Source: Imperialibacter roseus (GTDB taxonomy: Bacteria > Bacteroidota > Bacteroidia > Cytophagales > Cyclobacteriaceae). From it: a stretch of DNA of 64,000 bases. Shown here piece after piece: positions 1-6,826 of this stretch. The DNA lies in the NCBI RefSeq assembly GCF_032999765.1, contig NZ_CP136051.1, forward strand, positions 6,280,501-6,344,500, read 5' to 3'. A program made the translations under genes and the position numbers. Every line of letters starts with the position of its first letter. Position 1 is the stretch's first letter. Under the pieces are notes generated by a model that saw only the letters and a list, made by a program, of their open reading frames with translations, ran no database searches and was not told the DNA's origin.

Positions 1-63
1 AAAGATGGAACCGACAGAGTGGCGAAGCATCCTGTGGAGGTGCTTTGGGAGGCGTTGGTTTAG
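1..63 (+). CDS. 3' end of an unidentified gene cut by the window edge
   Basis: Frame 1 is open from the first base and ends at TAG 61-63, giving a 20-residue tail (KDGTDRVAKHPVEVLWEALV). A convergent terminator follows 11 bp later, which supports a real gene end. The product cannot be identified from so short a tail. Confidence 0.45.
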   Translation, partial: KDGTDRVAKHPVEVLWEALV

Positions 64-74
64 AGACTTAAAAC

Positions 75-104
75 AAGAAAACCCGGTCTAGGCCGGGTTT
101 TCTT
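75..104. terminator. Bidirectional intrinsic terminator
   Basis: A 12-bp perfect stem (AAGAAAACCCGG / CCGGGTTTTCTT) with a 6-nt loop (87-92) lies between the convergent end of the 1-63 gene and higA. It overlaps the higA stop codon, and has A/T tracts on both sides, so it can serve both strands. Confidence 0.85.
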
Positions 105-426
105 CGTGGTATAGCACAGGAAGGTCTTTTTCAATTTTTTCAAATTCCGTCCTCGCTTTGGCAAGATCATATTGTTGCTGAAGTCGAAGGAAAAACTCGG
201 GGCTTGTCCCGAATACCTTTGCTAGTTTAAGAGACATCAGCGGACTGATGCCTGCTTTTTCATTCAAGATCAAGGAAAGTTGCTTCCTTGATATCATCAC
301 CTTCTCTGCCATGGACGTTACATCTATATTTAGAGGCTCCATGTAATCTTCACGAAGGATTTCTCCTGGGTGGGAGGGGTCGTACATCATATATTCTTTC
401 ATTATCATTGTTCGCTCTTTATTCAT
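88..426 (-). CDS. higA: HigA-type antitoxin, XRE-family regulator
   Basis: 112-aa protein with the HigA/VapI signature: HPGEILREDYMEPLNIDVTSMAEK followed by a helix-turn-helix (roughly residues 19-75, MISRKQLSLILNEKAGIS). It should bind and neutralise the upstream HigB mRNA interferase and repress the operon. It lies 54 bp downstream of higB in the toxin-first order usual for higBA. Methionines at residues 1, 7, 9, 13 and 14 leave the exact start open; homologues normally start shortly before the HPGE motif, so the first residues may not be translated. Confidence 0.9.
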   Translation of the reverse strand: MNKERTMIMKEYMMYDPSHPGEILREDYMEPLNIDVTSMAEKVMISRKQLSLILNEKAGISPLMSLKLAKVFGTSPEFFLRLQQQYDLAKARTEFEKIEKDLPVLYHEENPA

Positions 427-480
427 TTTTATACAGAACCACTATAGTATAACCTTCTACTTCAGCAACAAATAATCCAA

Positions 481-747
481 CTAGTGATAATCCAGATAGT
501 CAAGGTCAATAACATCGCCCTTTTCGAAGCGAAAAACCAACCTCCAGTTACCACTTACACTTAAAGCATAATATCCTTTCAATGGATGAAAACCACTACC
601 AGGAAAGGATAGGTCATTTAAATCAGATGCCACATTCAGCCTTGAAACTAATCTTCGGAGCTTCTTGACATGCATTTGATTCACGCCAGATACATCTCCT
701 TTTATTAGGAAACGTTCTAGCGCTTTGCTTTTGATTGAAATAATCAC
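481..747 (-). CDS. higB: HigB-type toxin, RelE/ParE superfamily
   Basis: 88-aa protein with the HigB layout: N-terminal helices (LERFLIKGDVSGV, HVKKLRRLVSRLNVA), then LNDLSFPGSGFHPLKG, and the C-terminal strand pair GNWRLVFRFEKGDVIDLDYLDYH. Length and order match host-inhibition toxins that cleave mRNA on the ribosome. The start is GTG at 745-747; an in-frame stop just upstream in the pre-insertion sequence limits alternatives. An IS1595 element ends 11 bp upstream of this start, so the native promoter has been displaced. Toxin activity is inferred from the family. Confidence 0.88.
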   Translation of the reverse strand: MIISIKSKALERFLIKGDVSGVNQMHVKKLRRLVSRLNVASDLNDLSFPGSGFHPLKGYYALSVSGNWRLVFRFEKGDVIDLDYLDYH

Positions 748-750
748 TGA

Positions 751-758
751 TACAATAA
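751..758. repeat. Left 8-bp target-site duplication of the IS
   Basis: TACAATAA stands directly outside the left end of the element at 759 and is repeated at 2318-2325 directly outside the right end. Eight bp is the duplication length known for the IS1595 family. Confidence 0.85.
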
Positions 759-782
759 CGCATGTATCCCTATAACCACAGA
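759..782 (+). repeat. Left terminal inverted repeat of the IS
   Basis: 24 bp matching the reverse complement of 2294-2317 at 21 positions; the differences are at repeat positions 5, 6 and 14. Confidence 0.88.
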
Positions 783-867
783 AGAGCCCCGTAACTAACT
801 GAAATACATGGCATTGTAGATAATAGTGCTATTTTACGTGAAATTTACCACCTAATAGTACTTTTTA

Positions 868-1302
868 ATGAATAATGCTATGAAATATTTTGTAAAATAT
901 GCGAAGAGGTTTGAGCCAATAACTGGCTTACTTTCAGTAACGACTTGGTTTTTAGATCGTATTCTAAACTTATTTAATATGGAAAACATAACTATCGGAG
1001 TAGGCACAATTCAATCTATCTGTTTCCTTCTCATTGGATTATCTGTTTTGGTATATCTATTTCGATTAAGGAATAAAGTAGACCAGTTAGATGTTGCAAC
1101 TAAAGTACAGCAACTTATAATTGATTATAGGTCAAGGAAACTTGTTGAAATAGAGGAAAAAGAGACTGAAAAGGAACGTGTCATCATTACTAATGAAGAG
1201 CGTTCTTTTTTCAAGAGTAGAATAGAACTTATGTATCCTGATTTCACAGCAAATGAAATAAAAAAATTGCTAGATGTACATTTAAGTAATGGCCATGGGT
1301 AA
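868..1302 (+). CDS. Passenger membrane protein carried inside the IS, unknown function
   Basis: 144 aa. Two hydrophobic stretches (about residues 18-36 and 45-66, the second ICFLLIGLSVLVYLF) are followed by a charged, probably helical region rich in E/K (about 90-115) and a soluble tail. It lies wholly between the inverted ends of the IS and overlaps the transposase start by 14 bp, so it is probably co-transcribed with it. Codon use is AT-rich like the transposase. I recognise no family. It may be a regulator of transposition, a passenger gene picked up by the element, or a remnant. Confidence 0.65.
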   Translation: MNNAMKYFVKYAKRFEPITGLLSVTTWFLDRILNLFNMENITIGVGTIQSICFLLIGLSVLVYLFRLRNKVDQLDVATKVQQLIIDYRSRKLVEIEEKETEKERVIITNEERSFFKSRIELMYPDFTANEIKKLLDVHLSNGHG

Positions 1303-2257
1303 CAACATTTCAACCATATCCAAAACCTACTCCACCCGCACCCAGTGCATTGCATACCTGGAAAAGTTACGTTGGAACGGAAAGGTAATTTCTCCCTTCA
1401 CTGGCACTGACAACGTGACCAAACGGAAAGGAACCATCTATTACCATTGTAATGACACCAATAAGGACTTTAGCGTACTACATGGTACCATATTCGAAGG
1501 CTCAAAATACCCCCTTCCTAAATGGTTTTTGATGATTGGGTTAATTCTAAACGCCAAAAAGGGTATTGCTGCCAAAGAACTACAAAGAAACGTTGGAAGC
1601 ACCTACAAAACAGCGTGGTACGTGGCAATGAGAATACGTTGTGCAATGATCGACGATTGTATTGAACTCAATAATATCGTTGAAATGGATGAAGCCTACG
1701 TAGGAGGTAAAAAGCGAAAAGCGCCATCTAATCACCCATCCATTTCCAGTGTTAATACAAAGCGTGGCCGTGGTACTTCTAAGACGCCAATTGTCGGCAT
1801 AGTCGAGCGAAATGGAAACGTAGTGTTGAAGGTCATTGAAAAGCTCACAACCAACAACCTAATGAGCTTTCTAAAAGCCAATGTTAATACCAACACCTCT
1901 ATTGTAATGACTGACAAACTTCCTGCTTACAAGAAGTTTGAAGAGGTTGTTCAGCACCTAACTATCGACCACGGAAAAGGCTACGCCAAAGGTATTGTTC
2001 ACGTCAACACAATAGAAGGATTTTGGTCGATAGTAAAGAACTCAATCAAGGGAAATTATGTGGCCATCAGTAGAAAGTATTTGCCTTTCTATTTGGTTCA
2101 AGCACAATACATTTACAACCGTCGAGATGCAAAGCATGACCTATTTAAAGAGTTCATGTTGCGTGCCGTGTCAGAGCAAAAGTGTCTGACCTACTATCAG
2201 CCCAAAAAGGCAGTCACCAAGATAGTTTACCGTGCTAAAAAGAAAGTAAAATGTTAG
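1289..2257 (+). CDS. IS1595-family transposase (ISXO2-like DDE domain), degenerate zinc ribbon
   Basis: 322 aa. The catalytic core is complete: D134 in VEMDEAYVGG, D209 in VMTDKLPAY and E243 in HVNTIEGFWSIVK, followed by the YNRRD segment. The N-terminal region usually holding a CPxCG...CxxC zinc ribbon reads SPFTG...CNDTN, so only one cysteine (C54) remains; either the fold no longer binds zinc or this is a diverged subgroup. Starts at ATG 1289 or ATG 1295 are both possible. It lies inside an element with good ends and an 8-bp duplication, so mobility is plausible. Confidence 0.92.
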   Translation: MAMGNNISTISKTYSTRTQCIAYLEKLRWNGKVISPFTGTDNVTKRKGTIYYHCNDTNKDFSVLHGTIFEGSKYPLPKWFLMIGLILNAKKGIAAKELQRNVGSTYKTAWYVAMRIRCAMIDDCIELNNIVEMDEAYVGGKKRKAPSNHPSISSVNTKRGRGTSKTPIVGIVERNGNVVLKVIEKLTTNNLMSFLKANVNTNTSIVMTDKLPAYKKFEEVVQHLTIDHGKGYAKGIVHVNTIEGFWSIVKNSIKGNYVAISRKYLPFYLVQAQYIYNRRDAKHDLFKEFMLRAVSEQKCLTYYQPKKAVTKIVYRAKKKVKC

Positions 2258-2293
2258 CTCAATTTGTACAAAACAAAGACACCAAAACACCTA

Positions 2294-2317
2294 TCTGTGG
2301 TTAAAGGGATAGGTGCG
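2294..2317 (-). repeat. Right terminal inverted repeat of the IS
   Basis: Inverted partner of 759-782, 37 bp after the transposase stop. Its outer part can also fold locally (CACCTATC 2288-2295 with GATAGGTG 2308-2315), which may act as a weak terminator. Confidence 0.88.
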
Positions 2318-2325
2318 TACAATAA
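2318..2325. repeat. Right 8-bp target-site duplication of the IS
   Basis: TACAATAA, identical to 751-758, directly adjacent to the right terminal repeat. Confidence 0.85.
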
Positions 2326-2493
2326 TGAATTATTTGTTGCCCACATTTCAAAGAACTTTCGATGGCCTTTTGCCAATGAGACAAATATAACTAATTTTTG
2401 ACACCTGATACGTAACAGGTTCAAATTATTTCTTATGTCAAACCTTTTTTTGGCAAGGGAACCCCTTTTCAGTACAAAGATCCCTCCACTCCC

Positions 2494-3243
2494 TCACCAC
2501 AGCAACCACTCCCCGTCTTCCAGCTCAAAATAGATCATGAATATTAGCACGAAAAGCAAAACGCAAGTGCCAAAAATGGCCGTAAATAGGGCTTTACCTT
2601 TCCCAGACTCTCCTGTCTCTTTGATCTGTTTCAAGCCGATATAGCCATAAATGGTGGCTGGAATCAACAAGAACAGAAAAAACAGGAACTCTGGCGCAAT
2701 AACAATTGCGGCCAAAATGCTAAGCATAGAGATGATGAACATAGTAAATGCCGCCCCCGCTGCCTTGTTTTTTTTCGGAGGCTCTTCAGCAACATTGTCG
2801 GTCTGGCTTGGCGTTACATCCCCGGTGGCCTTTTTCGCAGAGGCCATTTCATTCCAACCCGAGCTTCCCCGAACAATCATTTTGATGTCTTTCCTAAGTT
2901 TCTTTTTTGAGTGATTGGAGGTTGCATCCCTCTGCGCTGCAGTGCTAAACAACTCACCTTCCAAAGAAATTTCCCGGCCTTCCAGGGCATGCTCCACTAT
3001 AGGCGACTTGTTTGCCAGCCGATCCAGGGTTTTTGCTGTTGGGCCGGAAGAATAGGTGGTTTCATGAAACCGATAGTATTTGGGCGTGGAACAACCAGAC
3101 AATGTTACTAACCCCGCCAGTAGAATAAAGAGAGTTGCCGAGGCAGCTTTGCTTAGAGAATTGAGAACTGAGTGTTTTTTCTTCTCGTTGCGATACAAAC
3201 CGACTGTTAGGAGGCTATGCTCCATCGAACGAATGATTTCCAT
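2494..3243 (-). CDS. Putative lipoprotein with C-terminal membrane segments, unknown function
   Basis: 249 aa. A signal-type hydrophobic stretch ends in a lipobox (TLSGC, lipidated Cys about residue 51), followed by a polar, lysine-rich region (about 60-160) and then three hydrophobic segments (about 163-182, 183-200, 218-240). Between the last two, GYIGLKQIKETGESGKGKALF resembles DUF4190-type small membrane domains. The 50-residue leader is long; a start at the second methionine (residue 7) is equally likely. A lipid anchor plus several transmembrane helices in one chain is unusual. No catalytic motif is visible. Confidence 0.7.
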   Translation of the reverse strand: MEIIRSMEHSLLTVGLYRNEKKKHSVLNSLSKAASATLFILLAGLVTLSGCSTPKYYRFHETTYSSGPTAKTLDRLANKSPIVEHALEGREISLEGELFSTAAQRDATSNHSKKKLRKDIKMIVRGSSGWNEMASAKKATGDVTPSQTDNVAEEPPKKNKAAGAAFTMFIISMLSILAAIVIAPEFLFFLFLLIPATIYGYIGLKQIKETGESGKGKALFTAIFGTCVLLFVLIFMIYFELEDGEWLLW

Positions 3244-3387
3244 AACATTAATAAGGTTAAAAAATTGGATGACGAAATAATTGCTACAATCAACTGCGCC
3301 GCCACTCCGCCAAAAAATATTATTAGCTGTTCACAACTAATATCAAAAGAAACAGCTACTTTTTCTACTATTTAACCCTAACAAATT

Positions 3388-4245
3388 ATGTGCCGACTCC
3401 TCGCCTACCTGGGAAGACCTATCCTGATGGATAAATTCCTGTATGAGCCTAAAAACTCCATGATCAAACAGAGCTTTAGCGCCAAAGAAATTGAGGAGCC
3501 GCTCAATGGCGACGGTTTCGGCGTAGGCTGGTACCACAAGGAGATTTCGCCCGACCCCGCCACTTTTGTGTCGATTTACCCGGCATGGAACAACCGCAAC
3601 CTCCGCTACCTGGCGCCAAAAGTAAAGTCAGAATGCCTGGTGGCCCATGTTCGTGCTGCCAGTGAAGGAGACGTTTCGGAAGCCAACTGCCACCCTTTTC
3701 ATTACCACAACTACCTGATGCTGCACAATGGTGGCGTTGAGGAATTCATCAAAATAAAACGACGGCTAACCAGCTCGCTGCATGAAGATCGCTACCGCTG
3801 GATCAAAGGTCAGACGGATTCTGAACATCTATTCGCTGTTTTCCTTGATAAGCTGGCGACAAGAGGTGCCAACTTCGACGCCGAGGATGTGGCCGACTCC
3901 TTCGAGGAAATGATTATCGACATGAAGGCTGCCATGCACGAAGCTGAGATCACAGACCCTGCCTACCTCAACATGGTGTTTGTGGACGGTGAGCGAATGG
4001 TGGGCCTGCGGTACATTTCTAATCCGAGCGACAAGCCATTGACTTTATATTACTCAGAGGGAAGCCGCTATGTGTGCGAGGACGGCATGTGCCATATGTT
4101 GCCTGCCACGCCGGAAGAAAAGTCGGTGATGATTGTATCGGAAAAACTGACGGAGTTTGCTGAGGACTGGAAACCCATTCCCGATAATCATATGATTTTG
4201 GTAAAAAAGGACTTGAGTGTGAGCTTGAGAAAGGTAACGGCCTGA
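3388..4245 (+). CDS. Class II glutamine amidotransferase, EgtC/YafJ-like
   Basis: 285 aa starting MCRLLAYLGRP; Cys2 becomes the N-terminal nucleophile after Met removal. Further family segments are DGFGVGWY (about residue 42), HVRAASEGDVSEANCHPF (about 89-106) and HNGGVEEF. The family hydrolyses glutamine or gamma-glutamyl amides; EgtC acts in ergothioneine synthesis, but no other egt gene is nearby, so the substrate is unknown. It is monocistronic and convergent with mnmD, whose stop lies 1 bp away. Full length for the family. Confidence 0.88.
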   Translation: MCRLLAYLGRPILMDKFLYEPKNSMIKQSFSAKEIEEPLNGDGFGVGWYHKEISPDPATFVSIYPAWNNRNLRYLAPKVKSECLVAHVRAASEGDVSEANCHPFHYHNYLMLHNGGVEEFIKIKRRLTSSLHEDRYRWIKGQTDSEHLFAVFLDKLATRGANFDAEDVADSFEEMIIDMKAAMHEAEITDPAYLNMVFVDGERMVGLRYISNPSDKPLTLYYSEGSRYVCEDGMCHMLPATPEEKSVMIVSEKLTEFAEDWKPIPDNHMILVKKDLSVSLRKVTA

Positions 4246-4246
4246 A

Positions 4247-4924
4247 CTACTTTTTCAAAGCCCTTACCATTTCCTTTTTGCCTGGCGGGCCGGGGAGTTC
4301 CTCCACTGTAAAACCCGCTTGCTTCAGGTTTCGCTTAAACTGCCCTTGTGCACAATATGTTACCAGAAAACCCCCGGCAGCAAGCGAGTCATACATCTTT
4401 TGTATCACTTCCATCGTCCACATGTCGGGCTGCTTGTTGGGAGCAAATGCATCGAAGTAGATGATATTGAAAGGAGTGGTTGGGGAATAGTCGTGTACCG
4501 GAGTTTCAAGCTTCTTTAGGAAAAAGTGCTGGGTAATTTCCACGGGCTTACCCCAGTCGGAGCTGTGAAGCAGTTGAAAGTACTTTGGCAGCTCGCCTTC
4601 TCCAATCAGATCGGCATAGTTCAGGTTTTCATAAATCTCGGTTGGCAGGGGAAAAGTCTCCAGCGTCTCGAAGGCTACCGGTCGGGCATGCTTTTCAGCA
4701 AAGATCAGACTGAGATAGGCATTAAGCCCTGTGCCAAAGCCAATTTCCAGAATGCTCGGTGTACCTTCGTGATGGTTACACCAATGCCTGAGCCCCATTT
4801 CGATAAAAACGTGAGCGGATTCCTGGACTGCACCATGGAACGAGTGGTAGGTCTCATTGAGTGCTTCATTCTTCAAGGAATGTGAGCCGTCTTCTGTCAG
4901 GATCAGGTGAACATTTGAGTCCAT
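4247..4924 (-). CDS. mnmD: tRNA 5-methylaminomethyl-2-thiouridine methyltransferase, MnmC-N type
   Basis: 225 aa from ATG 4924. Contains the SAM-binding motif LEIGFGTGLNAYLS (about residues 59-72) and the MnmC-like segments IIYFDAFAPNKQPDMW and GPPGKKEMVRAL at the C-terminus. It corresponds to the methyltransferase half of MnmC; the FAD oxidase half is absent, as in stand-alone MnmD. The product makes the final mnm5s2U34 wobble modification from the nm5 form. The start overlaps the ispF stop (TGATG), making it the last gene of the M16 peptidase-ispF-mnmD operon. Confidence 0.9.
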   Translation of the reverse strand: MDSNVHLILTEDGSHSLKNEALNETYHSFHGAVQESAHVFIEMGLRHWCNHHEGTPSILEIGFGTGLNAYLSLIFAEKHARPVAFETLETFPLPTEIYENLNYADLIGEGELPKYFQLLHSSDWGKPVEITQHFFLKKLETPVHDYSPTTPFNIIYFDAFAPNKQPDMWTMEVIQKMYDSLAAGGFLVTYCAQGQFKRNLKQAGFTVEELPGPPGKKEMVRALKK

Positions 4925-5433
4925 CAACCTCCGCCCTTTGTTTTTTCTACTCTATAAATGAGCGCTACAGCGTGGGCAGCAATACCTTGTTCGGTTCCAA
5001 CGAAGCCCAGCTTTTCGGTGGTAGTGGCTTTTATGGAAATATCTTCCTCAGCTACATCCATTACCTCGGAAAGAACTGCCACCATTTTGGGAATAAACGG
5101 GTTCACTTTTGGCCTTTGAGCGCAGAGGGTCACGTCAATGTTTCCCACTTCATAGTGTTTATTTCTAATGAGGGTCATCACCTCGTCGAGGAGTTTTTTA
5201 CTGTCAATTCCCTTGTATTTTGGATCTGTGTCGGGGAAGTGATAACCAATATCCCGCATATTGGCAGCGCCTAGAATAGCGTCGCAAATTACGTGAATGA
5301 TCACGTCGGCGTCTGAGTGCCCAACAGCACCTTTTTCATGGTCGATTTTTATGCCCCCAAGCCATAGGTCGTAGCCTTCCTTTAGCTGGTGCACATCGTA
5401 TCCGTAACCGATCCTGATAGTTGGCTTTTTCAT
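4924..5433 (-). CDS. ispF: 2-C-methyl-D-erythritol 2,4-cyclodiphosphate synthase
   Basis: 169 aa, the usual length for IspF. The metal-binding motif YDVHQL (Asp13, His15) and HSDADVIIH (His47) are present, as is IKATTTEKLGFVGTEQGIAAHAV, the loop that binds the CDP moiety. The enzyme cyclises CDP-ME 2-phosphate, releasing CMP, in the MEP pathway to isoprenoids; a polyprenyl synthase at 30329 would use the products. Its ATG overlaps the stop of the upstream peptidase gene (ATGA), so it is translationally coupled. Confidence 0.96.
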   Translation of the reverse strand: MKKPTIRIGYGYDVHQLKEGYDLWLGGIKIDHEKGAVGHSDADVIIHVICDAILGAANMRDIGYHFPDTDPKYKGIDSKKLLDEVMTLIRNKHYEVGNIDVTLCAQRPKVNPFIPKMVAVLSEVMDVAEEDISIKATTTEKLGFVGTEQGIAAHAVALIYRVEKTKGGG

Positions 5434-6668
5434 TTTATTGCTTCGTAGTAGAGCGTGGAGCTATTGGCTTTGGCGAGAATGTTGTTGGCTTCGTCAAGAA
5501 TATTGTCTGTAGTTACCGATTCGATTTTATCGGTTTCCTTGTTCACCCAGTTTGGGTCTCCCAGAAACGACATGAAAGCCACATTCATTGCCTGGTTCAG
5601 CAACTCCACTTCAGAGAAAACAAGAGATGAAAGTGCTTTGTTTTTCACTTTGATCAACTCATCATCGTTAATCTTTTTCGATTTTATTTCGCTTAACACC
5701 TCATCAATTGCCTTTTCAGCTTCGTCAAAGGTATGGCCTTCATTCAGCTTGCCATCAATCATCAGCAGGCCGGGGTCAATGGAGCCCAGCACATACGACT
5801 GGATGCTGTTGAATATTTTTTTCTCCTTCACCAGCACATTGTACAACCTGCTCGATTTCCCTCTGCCCAGAATATCTCCCAGAAAATCGATCGATTGATA
5901 GTTGTCGGCTGCCCGTCCACTCATATGGAACGTTTTGTACAGAGCACTTAAAGGCACTTTTGATTGCACATTCATTATTCGTACATCATGTTGCTTTGGT
6001 TCCGCTCGCAAGCGCCGTGCTGGAACATCCCCTGCCGGAATAGGACCAAACCACTTCTCTGCCAATTTTTGTACTTGTTCAGTAGTGACCTTGCCGGCCA
6101 CCACCAGGACAGCATTATTAGGACGGTAATATTTGAAGAAAAAGTCTTGCACATCCATCATGGTCGCATTCTCTATGTGGGAAATTTCCTTTCCGATGGT
6201 CGCCCATTTATAGGAGTGCTCTTTATAGGCCAGAGGTCTCAACTTCAGCCAAATATCGCCGTAAGGCTGGTTCAGGTAGCGCTGTTTAAATTCCTCAATC
6301 ACCACTTTTTGCTGCACTTCCAGCACTTTCGGGTCAAACGATAAACTCAGCATACGATCCGACTCCAGCCAAAAAGCCGTCTCGATATTGGCAGCCGGTA
6401 ATGTGATATAATAGTTGGTAATGTCGGGGCTGGTAAAGGCGTTGTTTTCCCCGCCCACCAGCTGAAGCGGCTCATCGTAGCTTGGAATATGCTTTGAGCC
6501 GCCAAACATCAGGTGCTCAAAAAGATGTGCAAAGCCGGTCTTATGCTCTTCCTCATCTCTCGAGCCTACCTTGTATAAGATATTGACCACTGCCAGTTCG
6601 GTGCTGGGGTCAGGTATAACGTGCACCTCCAGCCCATTGGCTAGTTTAAAACTTTCAAATTGAATCAT
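5430..6668 (-). CDS. M16-family zinc metallopeptidase (pitrilysin/insulinase type)
   Basis: 412 aa. The inverted zinc motif HLFEH (His48, Glu51, His52) sits in TGFAHLFEHLMFGGSKH; the C-terminal half has the inactive peptidase-like domain with GRGKSSRLYNVLVKEK. No signal peptide is seen, so it is probably cytoplasmic, although many Bacteroidota M16 proteins come as periplasmic pairs. First gene of the operon with ispF and mnmD. The substrate is unknown; peptide degradation is the family role. Confidence 0.9.
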   Translation of the reverse strand: MIQFESFKLANGLEVHVIPDPSTELAVVNILYKVGSRDEEEHKTGFAHLFEHLMFGGSKHIPSYDEPLQLVGGENNAFTSPDITNYYITLPAANIETAFWLESDRMLSLSFDPKVLEVQQKVVIEEFKQRYLNQPYGDIWLKLRPLAYKEHSYKWATIGKEISHIENATMMDVQDFFFKYYRPNNAVLVVAGKVTTEQVQKLAEKWFGPIPAGDVPARRLRAEPKQHDVRIMNVQSKVPLSALYKTFHMSGRAADNYQSIDFLGDILGRGKSSRLYNVLVKEKKIFNSIQSYVLGSIDPGLLMIDGKLNEGHTFDEAEKAIDEVLSEIKSKKINDDELIKVKNKALSSLVFSEVELLNQAMNVAFMSFLGDPNWVNKETDKIESVTTDNILDEANNILAKANSSTLYYEAIK

Positions 6669-6796
6669 TTGCTACAAAATTGTCGCTAAAATAAGCATTC
6701 ACTGATACTATTGTCCGAAACTACATCGAATAAGTAAAAGGTTCGGTTTTGCGAAGAATTTTCCATCTCCGCTTTCCTCCGCAAAGCTCAAACATT

Positions 6797-6804
6797 TACA
6801 TTTG
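6797..6804 (+). promoter_or_regulatory. Bacteroidota -7 promoter element for the E1 gene
   Basis: TACATTTG matches the TAnnTTTG consensus and lies 22 bp before the ATG at 6827. It supports that ATG over an in-frame upstream start at 6749. A clear -33 TTTG is not visible at normal spacing. Confidence 0.5.
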
Positions 6805-6826
6805 GCTAACAATTAAACAACAGATT

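Larger units (their letters stand above)
759..2317 (+). mobile_element. Complete IS1595-family insertion sequence, 1559 bp
   Basis: The ends are 24-bp imperfect inverted repeats (759-782 and 2294-2317, 21 of 24 identical), beginning CGCA and containing TATCCCT and TAACCACAGA. They are flanked by an identical 8-bp duplication (TACAATAA). Inside are a 144-aa membrane-protein ORF (868-1302) and a DDE transposase (1289-2257), which overlap by 14 bp. The intact transposase, well-preserved ends and perfect duplication suggest a recent and possibly active insertion. Removing the IS restores continuous sequence from the higB start region into 2326 onward. Confidence 0.9.
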
